DNA of 46,990 bases from an uncultured Duncaniella sp. (GTDB lineage: Bacteria > Bacteroidota > Bacteroidia > Bacteroidales > Muribaculaceae). Numbering within the stretch: the stretch's first letter is position 1; the number at the start of each line of letters is the position of its first letter. Of this stretch, positions 34,501 through 42,141 are shown in pieces. The notes beneath the pieces were generated by a model. It was not told the DNA's origin. It did no database searches and saw nothing but the letters and a program-made list of their open reading frames with translations. The stretch covers positions 1 to 46,990 of the forward strand of contig CAJUIX010000026.1 in NCBI GenBank assembly GCA_910586665.1. The letters run 5' to 3'. The translations under genes were made by a program, and so were the position numbers.

Positions 34501-35082
34501 TCCGTTTCCTTCAAGTAATGTTACTTGTACCGAAGCAAGAATATGTTTAAAGACCATCGACACAAGCGGTGTTGAGGGAGTAACACCCAGTGTTTTACCC
34601 CAAAGGAAATCAGATGCTTCATAACCAGATAATTTTCCGTTTGCAGCTTCTGTTGATTGATTCTTTTCAACCGAGAACTGGATATTGCTAATATCCGAAA
34701 TATCATTCATAAAAGGATAGTATCCGTAGAAATCCACAGGTGTTTTATCATCAGTAAAATAGAGACTGCGGTCACCCACCCATTTGCCGTCCACACCATT
34801 AAAAGTGAATCCTATATTGTCTGCAAGATTGCCAGTTGTATTTAATGCACCTGGATTCCCATTGGATTCAAAGTTTACAGCATAGACGCCCACGCGGTCA
34901 CCACCGGCAAAACCGTTGTCGTCTGCACGCGACACATTTGCCTGATCAATCTCAGCCTGAAGCCGTATCTCAGTTTTCAAGCCATCGACCGGGCCGGTCT
35001 GTATAACCGAATCCTCGCTACACGCCACAGTCAACAGCGTGGCAATGGAACAAATTGATAAATATATATTTCTGCGTTTCAT
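31564..35082 (-). CDS. Fimbrillin-LRR-BACON-M64 peptidase lipoprotein, second in tandem, motif intact
   Basis: A 1172-aa surface lipoprotein (lipobox LLTVAC, Cys21, then SEDS). The order is the same as its neighbours: fimbrillin-like (NVSRADD, Arg52; SGYEASDFLWGK), LRR_5 repeats (about 395-715), BACON-like (about 735-825), M64 (about 835-1150). The zinc motif is HEAGGH (His999-His1004), followed by WLADEY, so an active metallopeptidase is expected. A Cys cluster CTCICC (1023-1028) follows the active site. It ends GVYRSEHNSCMNNN. It overlaps the preceding gene by 1 nt (TAATG at 35082) and the next by 4 nt. The DNA is AT-rich over most of its length. Confidence 0.85.
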   Translation of the reverse strand: MKRRNIYLSICSIATLLTVACSEDSVIQTGPVDGLKTEIRLQAEIDQANVSRADDNGFAGGDRVGVYAVNFESNGNPGALNTTGNLADNIGFTFNGVDGKWVGDRSLYFTDDKTPVDFYGYYPFMNDISDISNIQFSVEKNQSTEAANGKLSGYEASDFLWGKTLGVTPSTPLVSMVFKHILASVQVTLLEGNGFEPGEWAKLDKNVIISNTNRNATINLATGETKLVGQVDDSGIITNPYKNDFRAIVIPQSIEAGKSLITITVDGKSYELKKDVSMNYLSSKMHKFTIEVLKSMSGGDYEFSLIEESITAWESDPTSHDGKAKEYVVVTVPEAGTLGEAVSMANLDAGVIKNLKIEGFLNSQDFEYLRKNVEYLEAINLKNVTLSKGNVKDGEGEENQVEYTLPFMAFAGMKLLQSVVFPEKLKRIGDMAFLGTHISGSLDLPEGLEYIGSEAFHNSLWPGYGSSVFPGGPQVYNNLTGTLTLPSTLKYIGYEAFADCDFTGSLILPEGLEYIGERAFYGCENMTGELHLPHTLKDIGTQAFAKMKGLQGNLVFPRHLTKINAIGGGTGFVSITFPDAPTTIADEAFWESKFRGDIKIPETVTRIGRAAFAASEISHIIFPQKLEFIDDNLCSWNKNLQDTIIIPPLIETIGERAFAECEKLDAVILPKGLLRIKKEAFQNCYSLSYIHSQAVEPPALEESAFYGVNKDNFTVEVPEESVDAYRNASGWREFKRIAAYRNFVARPSKYNVLNKGGKKEIILNADAEWEMIECPSWCHIDKTSGFKKTAINLTVDQMAHGQANRFGEITFRLKGAQDYLTHINVGQYDYEYDEDQYLALQSATKGQGVNLAFIGDGYDAADIAAGTYLEDMKQEIEYFFAVEPYSTYKEYFNVYTAFPLSEDSGVETLNRWRNTKFHTCTGDGNTRLTADYQGALDYCAKVITPTVGGANPNLGCILLGNTNIYEGITYSMTNSDIFCAVVTKSDQDYPYDARGLIQHEAGGHGIGWLADEYRYHIAFINKCTCICCGHVDELKANHATGFGLNLSLTGRYKEVPWTHLIFNPDYGDIVDIYEGGYFHSRGVYRSEHNSCMNNNVPYFSTWSRQLIVQRIMKMAGEPFDLNSFYAKDSRAVGRDFTSTSRTGATNVTTPARHGNAPIRITNYKYGKKGAKR

Positions 35083-38000
35083 TATTGTGGTATTTCAATT
35101 TTATCATTAGCAATAAAATCTTCCAAAGAAGCCTGGCGGCCTGCGCGACGCATTATTTGCTTATAAATCGCGTAGCGGGATATCGTGTTGTAATATGCGA
35201 TATAGGTACTCATAACGCTGTTAGCCTCACTTCGCCAAACACCTCTGAAATGGTTGTAACCGCCCTCCCACATATCAACCATCTGACTATATTTTGAGTG
35301 AAAAATGAATTGGCTCCAGGGAGCGTCGGCCATCTTCGAAGATAAAGTTACATTCTCAAAGTAGCCTCTGTCTTTCATATCCAAATACTTTTGATAACCC
35401 TGGCAACACGGGCAAGTACACCCTTTAATATGCTCGAAATGCCCTATATATTCATAGGCTAATCCTGCAAAAGCGGCTCCGCCGGCATAGTGCTGCACAA
35501 GACCTCGCTGGTCATAGGGGTATACATCATCCACGATACCTACTCCTGACATAGAACAGTTTTCCCAGTCAATGTCATGCCAACCCTGGAAGTTAGGATA
35601 ATTGGCCACCATTATTATAAGTGAATTCCCTAAATCCTTACCTGCGTGTGATGAGACATTTCTTACATACTGTTTCAGCTTTTTGGGGTTGGGAGTGGCA
35701 CCATCAGAGTCAAAGCAGTTTACTTTGCTGTTGAAGATATCGGCAACACCATCGTCGGGAGAGCAAGCCAAGGCTGTCGTGACCGTGAAATAGTTGCGGT
35801 ATGTCTTATATGGTTCGATTGCAAACAGTTGCTCCATAGTCTCATTCATACGGCGCATGTATTCCCCATTGATAATCTTATCGGCTCCAAAACCTTCGCC
35901 GACAATGAATACAGGGATTTCACGCGCGCCTGCTGAAGCCTGCTGAAGCACAATCTCCGCATCCTCTTTGCCTTCCGAGCAGGCATATTGACGCACAGAT
36001 GTGTAAGTCGTGTAATTTTTACCGTTAAGACTGAACACTATACGTCCCTCTCGATTATCGGCTCCCGCAGGAAGCTGATCTACTTTAATTGTAAGTTCTT
36101 CCTTATAATCAGCATGGTCAGGCGTCACTTTGACCCAGTCGGGACATTCTGTAATAGTCCAGGCACCCTCTGAACGTACAATCCCGGTTCGTGTAACACC
36201 TTTCTCAAGGCAAGCGATATCGGTTATATTGAAAGCTAGTTCACGATGTGGCGTTATACTCTGGAATTCTCTCCATCCCTCCGCATTACGATACAGATCA
36301 ACGGATTTTTCGGGGACTTCAAGAATACATTTATCAAAATATACACCCCGGAAGACATTACTGCCCATTTTTGGAGGTTCCGGTGCCAAGCAGACAAGCG
36401 TTTCCAAATCCAATGCTTGATTTAATGGATCGTCGACAGCAAAGGCTTCATCTCCGATAAAGTTGACATTTTTGCCGATTTCGATATGTCGGAGTGCGAG
36501 GTTAAGCTTAAATGCCCGGCTTTCTATTTGCATGATATTGTCACCTATAACCAACCGATCAATACTTGTCCCACAAAATGCACCTGAATTATCTCCCTCT
36601 CCTCCAAGAATTACATCCAAAGAGGCCGGATATTCAAGCGTCCCTGATATGTTGGTTCCCGCAAAGGCATGCCTACCAAGATATTTCAGATTGGAAGGCA
36701 ATTTTAACGAGCCCTGAGGCATACGCGTGTTTTTAAAGGCCCATCTTTCAATTACCGTCATATTATTCGGAAAAACGAGGGGCGATAAAAATTTGATAGA
36801 GGAAAATGCGTTAACTCCAATTTTGCCTACACCTTCATGTAAGGTAAGATTAGTACCGTTCTTGAAACCGATATCCCTAAATGCTTGTTCAGGAATCTCT
36901 TTTATATTTATTGGAATTACAATATCCCCGACCAAATCATGTCCACAGCTTCCAAACGCAGTGTTTCCAAGATATTCAAGCTTAGTAGGAAGGTTGAATG
37001 TTCCTGTTGCTCCTCGTGCATCCTGAAATGCACCAATACCTATATGTTTCAACGTGTTCGAAAGTTTTAGCTCAAAATTGGCATTAGTGGATAGAAAAGC
37101 ATAATTTCCAATAAATTCAAGAGAGGATGGCATGACGATACCGGCTTCGTCGCCGATTCCGGAGAAAGCCCATTCGTCAATTATCGTGACGCTTTCAGGT
37201 ATTATTACGGTCGATGTTAAGCGCGTGTTGGTGAGAGCATGGTCACCTACACGGGTTATCCCGGCAGGAAGTATGATGCGTCTGAGTGTTTCCTTGTGCG
37301 AGAAAGCATCGTTTGGAAGCATATTGTCGACATGGCTTTCAGGCCACTCCCAATAATCCTTGCCAACAATAGGTATACGACATTCCACATTCACCATCTT
37401 CGCCTCCTTAAGGTTGACGGCGGTAAGCATGGACATTTCTTCGCGCATGAAGCGGAAGTCTTCGTCGGTGAGCTGGCCGGTGATTTTGAGGTTTTTGACG
37501 GTGGAATAGTCGGCTCGGGCTTTGGCGAGGCAGTCTTTGAGGGTGCCGGCGACGGGGACGTCAATGACGAGATATGAGTTGGCCTCGAAGTCGTGCGACG
37601 AGCTGTCGGCCACCCAGGGAGTAATGTCCTCGCTGACGAGGGTCAGGCTGTAGCCACCAGACTGTTGCTTCTTATCGACACGGATTGTGAACGAGTGGAG
37701 GCGCCCGGCGGTGTAGCTCATGCCACCCTCGCGGGTGTAGGCATAGTTGTAGCCGTCAATCGTGATGCCGATTGTGGTCTTGCCCGCGTCGACACTCTGG
37801 GGGATGACGACGGCGCGGTATGTGTCGGCGCCCTCCGGGTTCATTACCACGTTGCGGTCAAAGGAGCCGGTGGGGGTGGCGACGCCGGTCGAGAGGTCGA
37901 TAGCGGCAGTGCGCAGGGTGTTGTCGACAGTGACGATGCGCGGGAGCTTCTCCCACTCGTCGCCAGTGAAGCCCTCACCTTTCTCAAGCGTTACCCTGAC

Positions 38001-38552
38001 TCCGGCGAGACGGTGGGTAAAGGGGAGGGTGATCTTGGTGCCGGGAGTCACACGCGCGGCCTTGGCCCAAAGGAAGTCGGAAGCCTCGTAGGCGCCCATG
38101 TCGCCGTCACCGCCGGCTATGCTCTGGTCGCCGCGGACTTCGAAGCTGTATGTCTCGACGTCGCCGAGACCGTTGTTGAAGGGGTAGTAGCCGTAGACGT
38201 CGGCGGGGGTCTGGGCGTCGCGCCAGTAGATGTCGGTCGCCGGCGTCCAGCGGTTGGCATCCGCATTGTAGACTATAGCCACGTTGTTGACCTGGTTGTC
38301 CGAGATGGTCAGGCCGCCGGGCTGGCCGGCGGAGTAGTTGACCACGAAGGCGCCGAAGCGGTCACCGTCGGCAAACCCGCTCTCGTCGGCTCGCGAGCTA
38401 TTGTCCTGCTCTATGCTCGCAGTGAATTCAAATCCGAGACGGTCGTCGCCCGGGATGTCGGGACCGGCGATTTCGTCGGAACAGGAAGCAAGAATCATTG
38501 GCATCAGTACGGCTGCCAGGACTCTGATTTTTCCGCAATGGTGAATTTTCAT
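35082..38552 (-). CDS. Fimbrillin-LRR-BACON-M64-like lipoprotein, first in tandem, zinc motif lost
   Basis: A 1156-aa surface lipoprotein (lipobox ILASC, Cys24, then SDE). The same four-part order: fimbrillin-like (NSSRADE, Arg54), LRR_5 repeats (about 400-700), BACON-like (about 755-850, SEGAWTITECPDWVKV), M64-like (about 855-1150). At the active site it reads HYAGGA (1021-1026) instead of HExxGH: the catalytic Glu and second His are gone, and LADE is LAYE. It should therefore not bind catalytic zinc. The Cys cluster CTCPCC (1045-1050) and the GVWRSEANSVM block are retained, arguing for a folded binding or scaffold role. DNA changes abruptly from GC-rich to AT-rich near 37390. Confidence 0.85.
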   Translation of the reverse strand: MKIHHCGKIRVLAAVLMPMILASCSDEIAGPDIPGDDRLGFEFTASIEQDNSSRADESGFADGDRFGAFVVNYSAGQPGGLTISDNQVNNVAIVYNADANRWTPATDIYWRDAQTPADVYGYYPFNNGLGDVETYSFEVRGDQSIAGGDGDMGAYEASDFLWAKAARVTPGTKITLPFTHRLAGVRVTLEKGEGFTGDEWEKLPRIVTVDNTLRTAAIDLSTGVATPTGSFDRNVVMNPEGADTYRAVVIPQSVDAGKTTIGITIDGYNYAYTREGGMSYTAGRLHSFTIRVDKKQQSGGYSLTLVSEDITPWVADSSSHDFEANSYLVIDVPVAGTLKDCLAKARADYSTVKNLKITGQLTDEDFRFMREEMSMLTAVNLKEAKMVNVECRIPIVGKDYWEWPESHVDNMLPNDAFSHKETLRRIILPAGITRVGDHALTNTRLTSTVIIPESVTIIDEWAFSGIGDEAGIVMPSSLEFIGNYAFLSTNANFELKLSNTLKHIGIGAFQDARGATGTFNLPTKLEYLGNTAFGSCGHDLVGDIVIPINIKEIPEQAFRDIGFKNGTNLTLHEGVGKIGVNAFSSIKFLSPLVFPNNMTVIERWAFKNTRMPQGSLKLPSNLKYLGRHAFAGTNISGTLEYPASLDVILGGEGDNSGAFCGTSIDRLVIGDNIMQIESRAFKLNLALRHIEIGKNVNFIGDEAFAVDDPLNQALDLETLVCLAPEPPKMGSNVFRGVYFDKCILEVPEKSVDLYRNAEGWREFQSITPHRELAFNITDIACLEKGVTRTGIVRSEGAWTITECPDWVKVTPDHADYKEELTIKVDQLPAGADNREGRIVFSLNGKNYTTYTSVRQYACSEGKEDAEIVLQQASAGAREIPVFIVGEGFGADKIINGEYMRRMNETMEQLFAIEPYKTYRNYFTVTTALACSPDDGVADIFNSKVNCFDSDGATPNPKKLKQYVRNVSSHAGKDLGNSLIIMVANYPNFQGWHDIDWENCSMSGVGIVDDVYPYDQRGLVQHYAGGAAFAGLAYEYIGHFEHIKGCTCPCCQGYQKYLDMKDRGYFENVTLSSKMADAPWSQFIFHSKYSQMVDMWEGGYNHFRGVWRSEANSVMSTYIAYYNTISRYAIYKQIMRRAGRQASLEDFIANDKIEIPQ

Positions 38553-38661
38553 TGGTGAAATGTGATGGGATGATTAGTCTGTTTTCAATGGTTAGCGGCA
38601 TAAAGTTAAAACTTTAATTTTGAAAAATTAGCATAAATTTAAGAGTAAATTTGTTAAAAAT

Positions 38662-38714
38662 AAGCACCTTAGGGAAATCCCTAAATTATTTTTAGGGATT
38701 TCCCTAAGGTGCTT
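38662..38714 (-). terminator. Perfect 24-bp hairpin between the regulator gene and the adhesin-protease operon
   Basis: The arms at 38662-38685 and 38691-38714 are exact reverse complements around the 5-nt loop TTATT. On the minus strand a T-rich stretch (ATTTTTAACAAATTT) follows, so it should terminate the kinase-regulator transcript 80 bases past the regulator stop. Each arm holds a near-palindrome (TTAGGGAAATCCCTAA). A second role as a regulator-binding site ahead of the operon is possible but unsupported. Confidence 0.7.
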
Positions 38715-38793
38715 CCGCATCGTAAAAATTCAGTCACGACACGGATTCGTGCGGGCGCCCGGAATGACGACCCGACCATACCTTTCGGCAATC

Positions 38794-40200
38794 TTATTTC
38801 TTCAATATTTTCTCGCGCGAACCGTCGGCGCGGAGGATTATGTAGACTCCGGGGACGGAGAGACGCCCTGTATCCGCCCCGAGCGCGCGACCGTCGAGCG
38901 AGTAAATCTGACGGATAGTCTTGTCTGAGCCGATGACAGGTGAAACGACTGCCGACGAGTCTTTATCCCTCACGGGACGTATGCTGATGCCAAGATGAGG
39001 GGAGCCATAGTCGACAAAGGATACATCGCCATTCATCAACAGCGAATATGGGCCAAGCTCGCTCCACTCCTCTCCGGCTTCAGAATAATATTCATACTCA
39101 CAATTAGAAGTGGTGTAGACTCCGTTTTTGTTTAGTCCCACTGTCTTTGAGCCTGATTTCGAGCCTCCGAAGGGGAGGATGATACGATTGCCGTTGGGCG
39201 CAGTGAACACGGCGGCTTTCATCTCACCGAACACCTCCATCGTCCGGCCACACGCCTGTATCAGTTCCTCACATTCAGCCGCCGTCGGAAGGCGCCAACC
39301 GTTGCCGAGGATGACAGCTGCCGCGTCATAAGCGGTAGCGCTGATCGTGCCTGTACCGAGGTCATGGCAGGTACCGATTTCACCGTTGCAGTGAGAATAA
39401 TTCTCCCACCCATAGACTTCCTTCTCCACCAGCTCGCCAAACGCGAAGTAACCACCACAATCAGTCATGGATTCTGCACCGAGATTCCTGTCGGCCCAAT
39501 AAACACTAAGTCCGAGGTCCACCGCCTCAGGTTGCGTCTGTGCTATAGCAGACTGCGGAATTATTATCGCGGCAAGAATTACCGATACATAGATTATACC
39601 CAGCGCAATGGCGCGTTTGGTAGCCTCAAGCATGGTCTTGGCACAGAGTTTGCGCAGGATGTTGGAGCGGTGATACTCTACGGTCTTCTCGCTAATCTGC
39701 ATGTCGGCAGCAATTTCCTTATTACCTTCGCCCGACGAGAGGCGGCGCAGAATCTCTATGTCCTTCGACGACAGTATGCCGTTGGTGTTCAAAGCCTCTC
39801 GGCGTTTTTCATCAAAGGCAGCGCTCATATAGCGCTCCCCGTCAGCCACACTCTTTATTCCGTAGAGAAGCTCATTGATATTGTCACCTTTCAGGACTAT
39901 GCCTTCCACATCGGCCTTCATGAGTATGGATATGTTCCAAAGCTCCTCGTGCATGGTATAGATGACTGTCGGCTTATACAGGCCGCGTTCTCGGAGTTTT
40001 TCGACGAGGTCAAGGCCGTCGGTCCCCTCGACAAGGGATAAATCGACCACATACATGTCTATACCGGCCACCTGGCCGGCGAGAGCGAGCGCCTGCGACG
40101 CGGTGGAAGCCTTCAGGACTTTGAAGCCGTTTTTCGACAGCACGCTCTGAATTCCTTCAAGCACTATGGGGTGGTCATCGACCACGAGGAGGGTTTTCAT
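38794..40200 (-). CDS. NarL-type response regulator fused to a membrane helix, FISUMP-like domain and C-terminal tail
   Basis: A 468-aa single reading frame with no internal stop at the junction. Residues 1-120 are a receiver domain (Asp8, Asp9, phospho-acceptor Asp53 in YVVDLSL, Thr82, Lys104). About 142-200 is a LuxR/NarL helix-turn-helix (GNKEIAADMQISEKTVEYHR). About 199-221 is hydrophobic and ends IAQTQ, like a signal-peptidase I site, so the rest may be exported and perhaps cut free. About 226-410 is a FISUMP-like domain (VDLGLSVYWADRNLG, NGWRLPTAAEC, LPFGG). The last 40 residues (IYSLDGRAL...VPGVYIILRADG) resemble sorting tails. It overlaps the kinase gene by 4 nt. A DNA-binding regulator with an exported lectin-like domain is unusual. 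Confidence 0.85.
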   Translation of the reverse strand: MKTLLVVDDHPIVLEGIQSVLSKNGFKVLKASTASQALALAGQVAGIDMYVVDLSLVEGTDGLDLVEKLRERGLYKPTVIYTMHEELWNISILMKADVEGIVLKGDNINELLYGIKSVADGERYMSAAFDEKRREALNTNGILSSKDIEILRRLSSGEGNKEIAADMQISEKTVEYHRSNILRKLCAKTMLEATKRAIALGIIYVSVILAAIIIPQSAIAQTQPEAVDLGLSVYWADRNLGAESMTDCGGYFAFGELVEKEVYGWENYSHCNGEIGTCHDLGTGTISATAYDAAAVILGNGWRLPTAAECEELIQACGRTMEVFGEMKAAVFTAPNGNRIILPFGGSKSGSKTVGLNKNGVYTTSNCEYEYYSEAGEEWSELGPYSLLMNGDVSFVDYGSPHLGISIRPVRDKDSSAVVSPVIGSDKTIRQIYSLDGRALGADTGRLSVPGVYIILRADGSREKILKK

Positions 40201-42020
40201 CGTTGTTTTATGCTAAGTGTGAATTTACAACCATTGATTGACATAGATATATCGGCATCTATGATGTCAGCACGGGCGCGAAGCGTCTGCATCCCTATCC
40301 CGTCGCCCGCTGTCCCGGCCATATCTCCGACGCCGTCGTTCTCAATAGTGAGCGAGAAGCGCTCGTCGCCGTCAAGACGTATGTCTATCCGTGTCGGGGC
40401 GGCATGCTTAATTGCATTATTAACCGCTTCCTGGACTATGCGGTATAATTCATAGCTCCTCTGAGGCGCGAGAGAGGCCCAGTCGTAAGAACCCTCGTCG
40501 GTTAGAGCTATAAGCGGGGAACCGTGACGCTCATTGGTGCGTCGCACATAGTCGACGAGCAGCGGCGTAAGGCTGTTATCACCGAACTGCGGCGGCATAA
40601 GCTCGTGGGAGAGCCGGCGCACCTTCCCCGCAATCTCCAACAGACGCGCACCTTGCTCGGCCCGTGGCAGCCTGTCAAGTTCCAGCTGCATACCGACCAG
40701 TTCGCCCGCCACATCGTCATGAAGCTCACGGGCCATACGCGCACGCTCCTCCTCGAGTCCGCGGATATACTGCCGATGCTTCTCACGTTCTAACCGCAGA
40801 TGCCCACGCCTACGCATATTAGCTGCCACCAGGACAATTATCACAACGAAAAACACACATCCTATGGCTATTGCAGCAAGAGCACGCCTATGATTGGTGA
40901 GGCGCTCGATTTCAAGCTCCTTGTTCAACGTATCATAGCGAACCGAAAGCTCGCTCAACTGCGTATCTATGTCTGATTCCCTTATCGAGTCGAGAGCGGT
41001 ATATGCTTTCCACATCATATCGTAGGCCCGACGATAGTCATTCATATTGGCAGAACACTCCGCTCTCTCTATAAACGTAATGTTACGCCCCTTCCCGTGG
41101 GAGCCGAGGGAGTCTATCAGCTGATAAAGTTCCCACTGCTCCTTATAGCGCTTCTCCTTGGCCAAAAGGACTGACTTGGCTGAAAGGACCACCCCGACAG
41201 ACTGATGACTGAGGGGAAGGCCCTCGACAGCCTTTTCCATCTCTGCGATAGATTCTTCGGCCTGGCCTATGGAATCAAGAGCGAGGTAGGCCTTGGTCAT
41301 CGGGGTAAGAAACTTCACCCGCATAGTTGGAGCCATACTGGCGGCTATCTCAGAATAAGGACGCAGGAATTCTATAGCCTCATGCCATTTATCTTCCCTC
41401 GTGTAGCAGGCACTTATTGAGGCGGCCGACGAGATTATAGCCGTCGTATCGGCCATATCCTCGGCAAGCCGGAGTGCCCGGCGCTCGAAATCGAGAGCCT
41501 CGTCGGTGCGTCCTATCTCGACGTAAGCCACACCTATGACTTCGGACAGAGTCTGTTCCATCTCGATATTACCTTCCTCGCGCGCCACATTGAGAGCCTC
41601 GGTATAATACTTTATAGCGTCCTCGTAATTTCCCTTCCGCCTGCAGGCGACACCCTTGACCTCCATTGCCTGCATTACGGCTTCCCCGATGCCGCTCTTA
41701 CGTCCGAAACCGGCAAGTGTATCGGCAAAAGCAGTCCCTGCATCTACATTGCCGGAATTGACAAGAGCCACGAGGCGCTCAATCATAATGTAGGTTCGGA
41801 GTGTGTCACTCATGTCATGATTAGCAAGTAGGGAATCACTCACGGACACAGCGTCCAGATACCGTCCCTCGGAACCGGGTTGGTAGACAAGATTGAAAAC
41901 GTACTCCTCTTCTTCAGAGGTGATTATCTTTTTACGGCTATCGCAAGCTGATAATGAAAGGATTACGACTATAAGACATATCAGGAAACTACTGACGCTT
42001 ACATGATATTTGATAACCAT
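40197..42020 (-). CDS. TPR-containing histidine kinase (HisKA_3 type), sensor of the fused regulator
   Basis: A 607-aa sensor kinase. The N-terminus has a signal/anchor and a possible lipobox (LSAC, about 23-26). Periplasmic TPR repeats (about 35-350, e.g. GNYEDAIKYYTEALNVAREE) are followed by a membrane helix (about 385-405). The HisKA_3 phospho-acceptor is His434 in MARELHDDVAGELVG, and the ATP-binding domain carries IVQEAVNNAIKHA, ENDGVGD and GDGIGMQTLRARA. It should phosphorylate Asp53 of the fused regulator encoded directly downstream (ATGA overlap, 40197-40200). TPRs suggest it senses a protein partner rather than a small ligand. A consensus promoter lies at 42073-42103, with inverted repeats between it and the start. 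Confidence 0.9.
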   Translation of the reverse strand: MVIKYHVSVSSFLICLIVVILSLSACDSRKKIITSEEEEYVFNLVYQPGSEGRYLDAVSVSDSLLANHDMSDTLRTYIMIERLVALVNSGNVDAGTAFADTLAGFGRKSGIGEAVMQAMEVKGVACRRKGNYEDAIKYYTEALNVAREEGNIEMEQTLSEVIGVAYVEIGRTDEALDFERRALRLAEDMADTTAIISSAASISACYTREDKWHEAIEFLRPYSEIAASMAPTMRVKFLTPMTKAYLALDSIGQAEESIAEMEKAVEGLPLSHQSVGVVLSAKSVLLAKEKRYKEQWELYQLIDSLGSHGKGRNITFIERAECSANMNDYRRAYDMMWKAYTALDSIRESDIDTQLSELSVRYDTLNKELEIERLTNHRRALAAIAIGCVFFVVIIVLVAANMRRRGHLRLEREKHRQYIRGLEEERARMARELHDDVAGELVGMQLELDRLPRAEQGARLLEIAGKVRRLSHELMPPQFGDNSLTPLLVDYVRRTNERHGSPLIALTDEGSYDWASLAPQRSYELYRIVQEAVNNAIKHAAPTRIDIRLDGDERFSLTIENDGVGDMAGTAGDGIGMQTLRARADIIDADISMSINGCKFTLSIKQR

Positions 42021-42040
42021 ATTAATGAATTAAGGCATTG

Positions 42041-42058
42041 GTCTAACAAGATTTAGAC
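42041..42058. promoter_or_regulatory. Inverted repeat in the kinase-gene leader
   Basis: GTCTAA (42041-42046) and TTAGAC (42053-42058) flank 6 bases. An overlapping second pair is TCTAAC (42042-42047) with GTTAGA (42062-42067). Both lie just after the predicted transcription start, so an operator for autoregulation or a small RNA hairpin is possible. Confidence 0.4.
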
Positions 42059-42072
42059 TAAGTTAGATACTA

Positions 42073-42103
42073 CAAAAGTATGACTTTTTAGCTTAATTTC
42101 AAA
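42073..42103 (-). promoter_or_regulatory. Consensus promoter of the kinase-regulator pair
   Basis: On the minus strand TTTG (42100-42103) and TACTTTTG (42073-42080) are separated by exactly 19 bases, matching the Bacteroidetes consensus. Transcription would start about 45 bases before the kinase ATG at 42020. Confidence 0.85.
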
Positions 42104-42141
42104 AACAATGGCAAATTTTAACATCTTTGTATAATGCAGCC

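Noticed and set aside
28109..38552. The three giant genes as an assembly duplication artefact
   Set aside because: Their sequences differ throughout in motif, length and composition, so they are diverged paralogues.
37593..38558. A 321-codon plus-strand frame opposite the first giant gene
   Set aside because: It mirrors the GC-rich fimbrillin region and has low-complexity Gly/Val/Asp composition.
38553..38660. A promoter for the adhesin-protease operon
   Set aside because: Only a one-mismatch -7 (TAACTTTA) was found and no TTTG at 19-21 bases, so none is listed; the operon's promoter remains unplaced.
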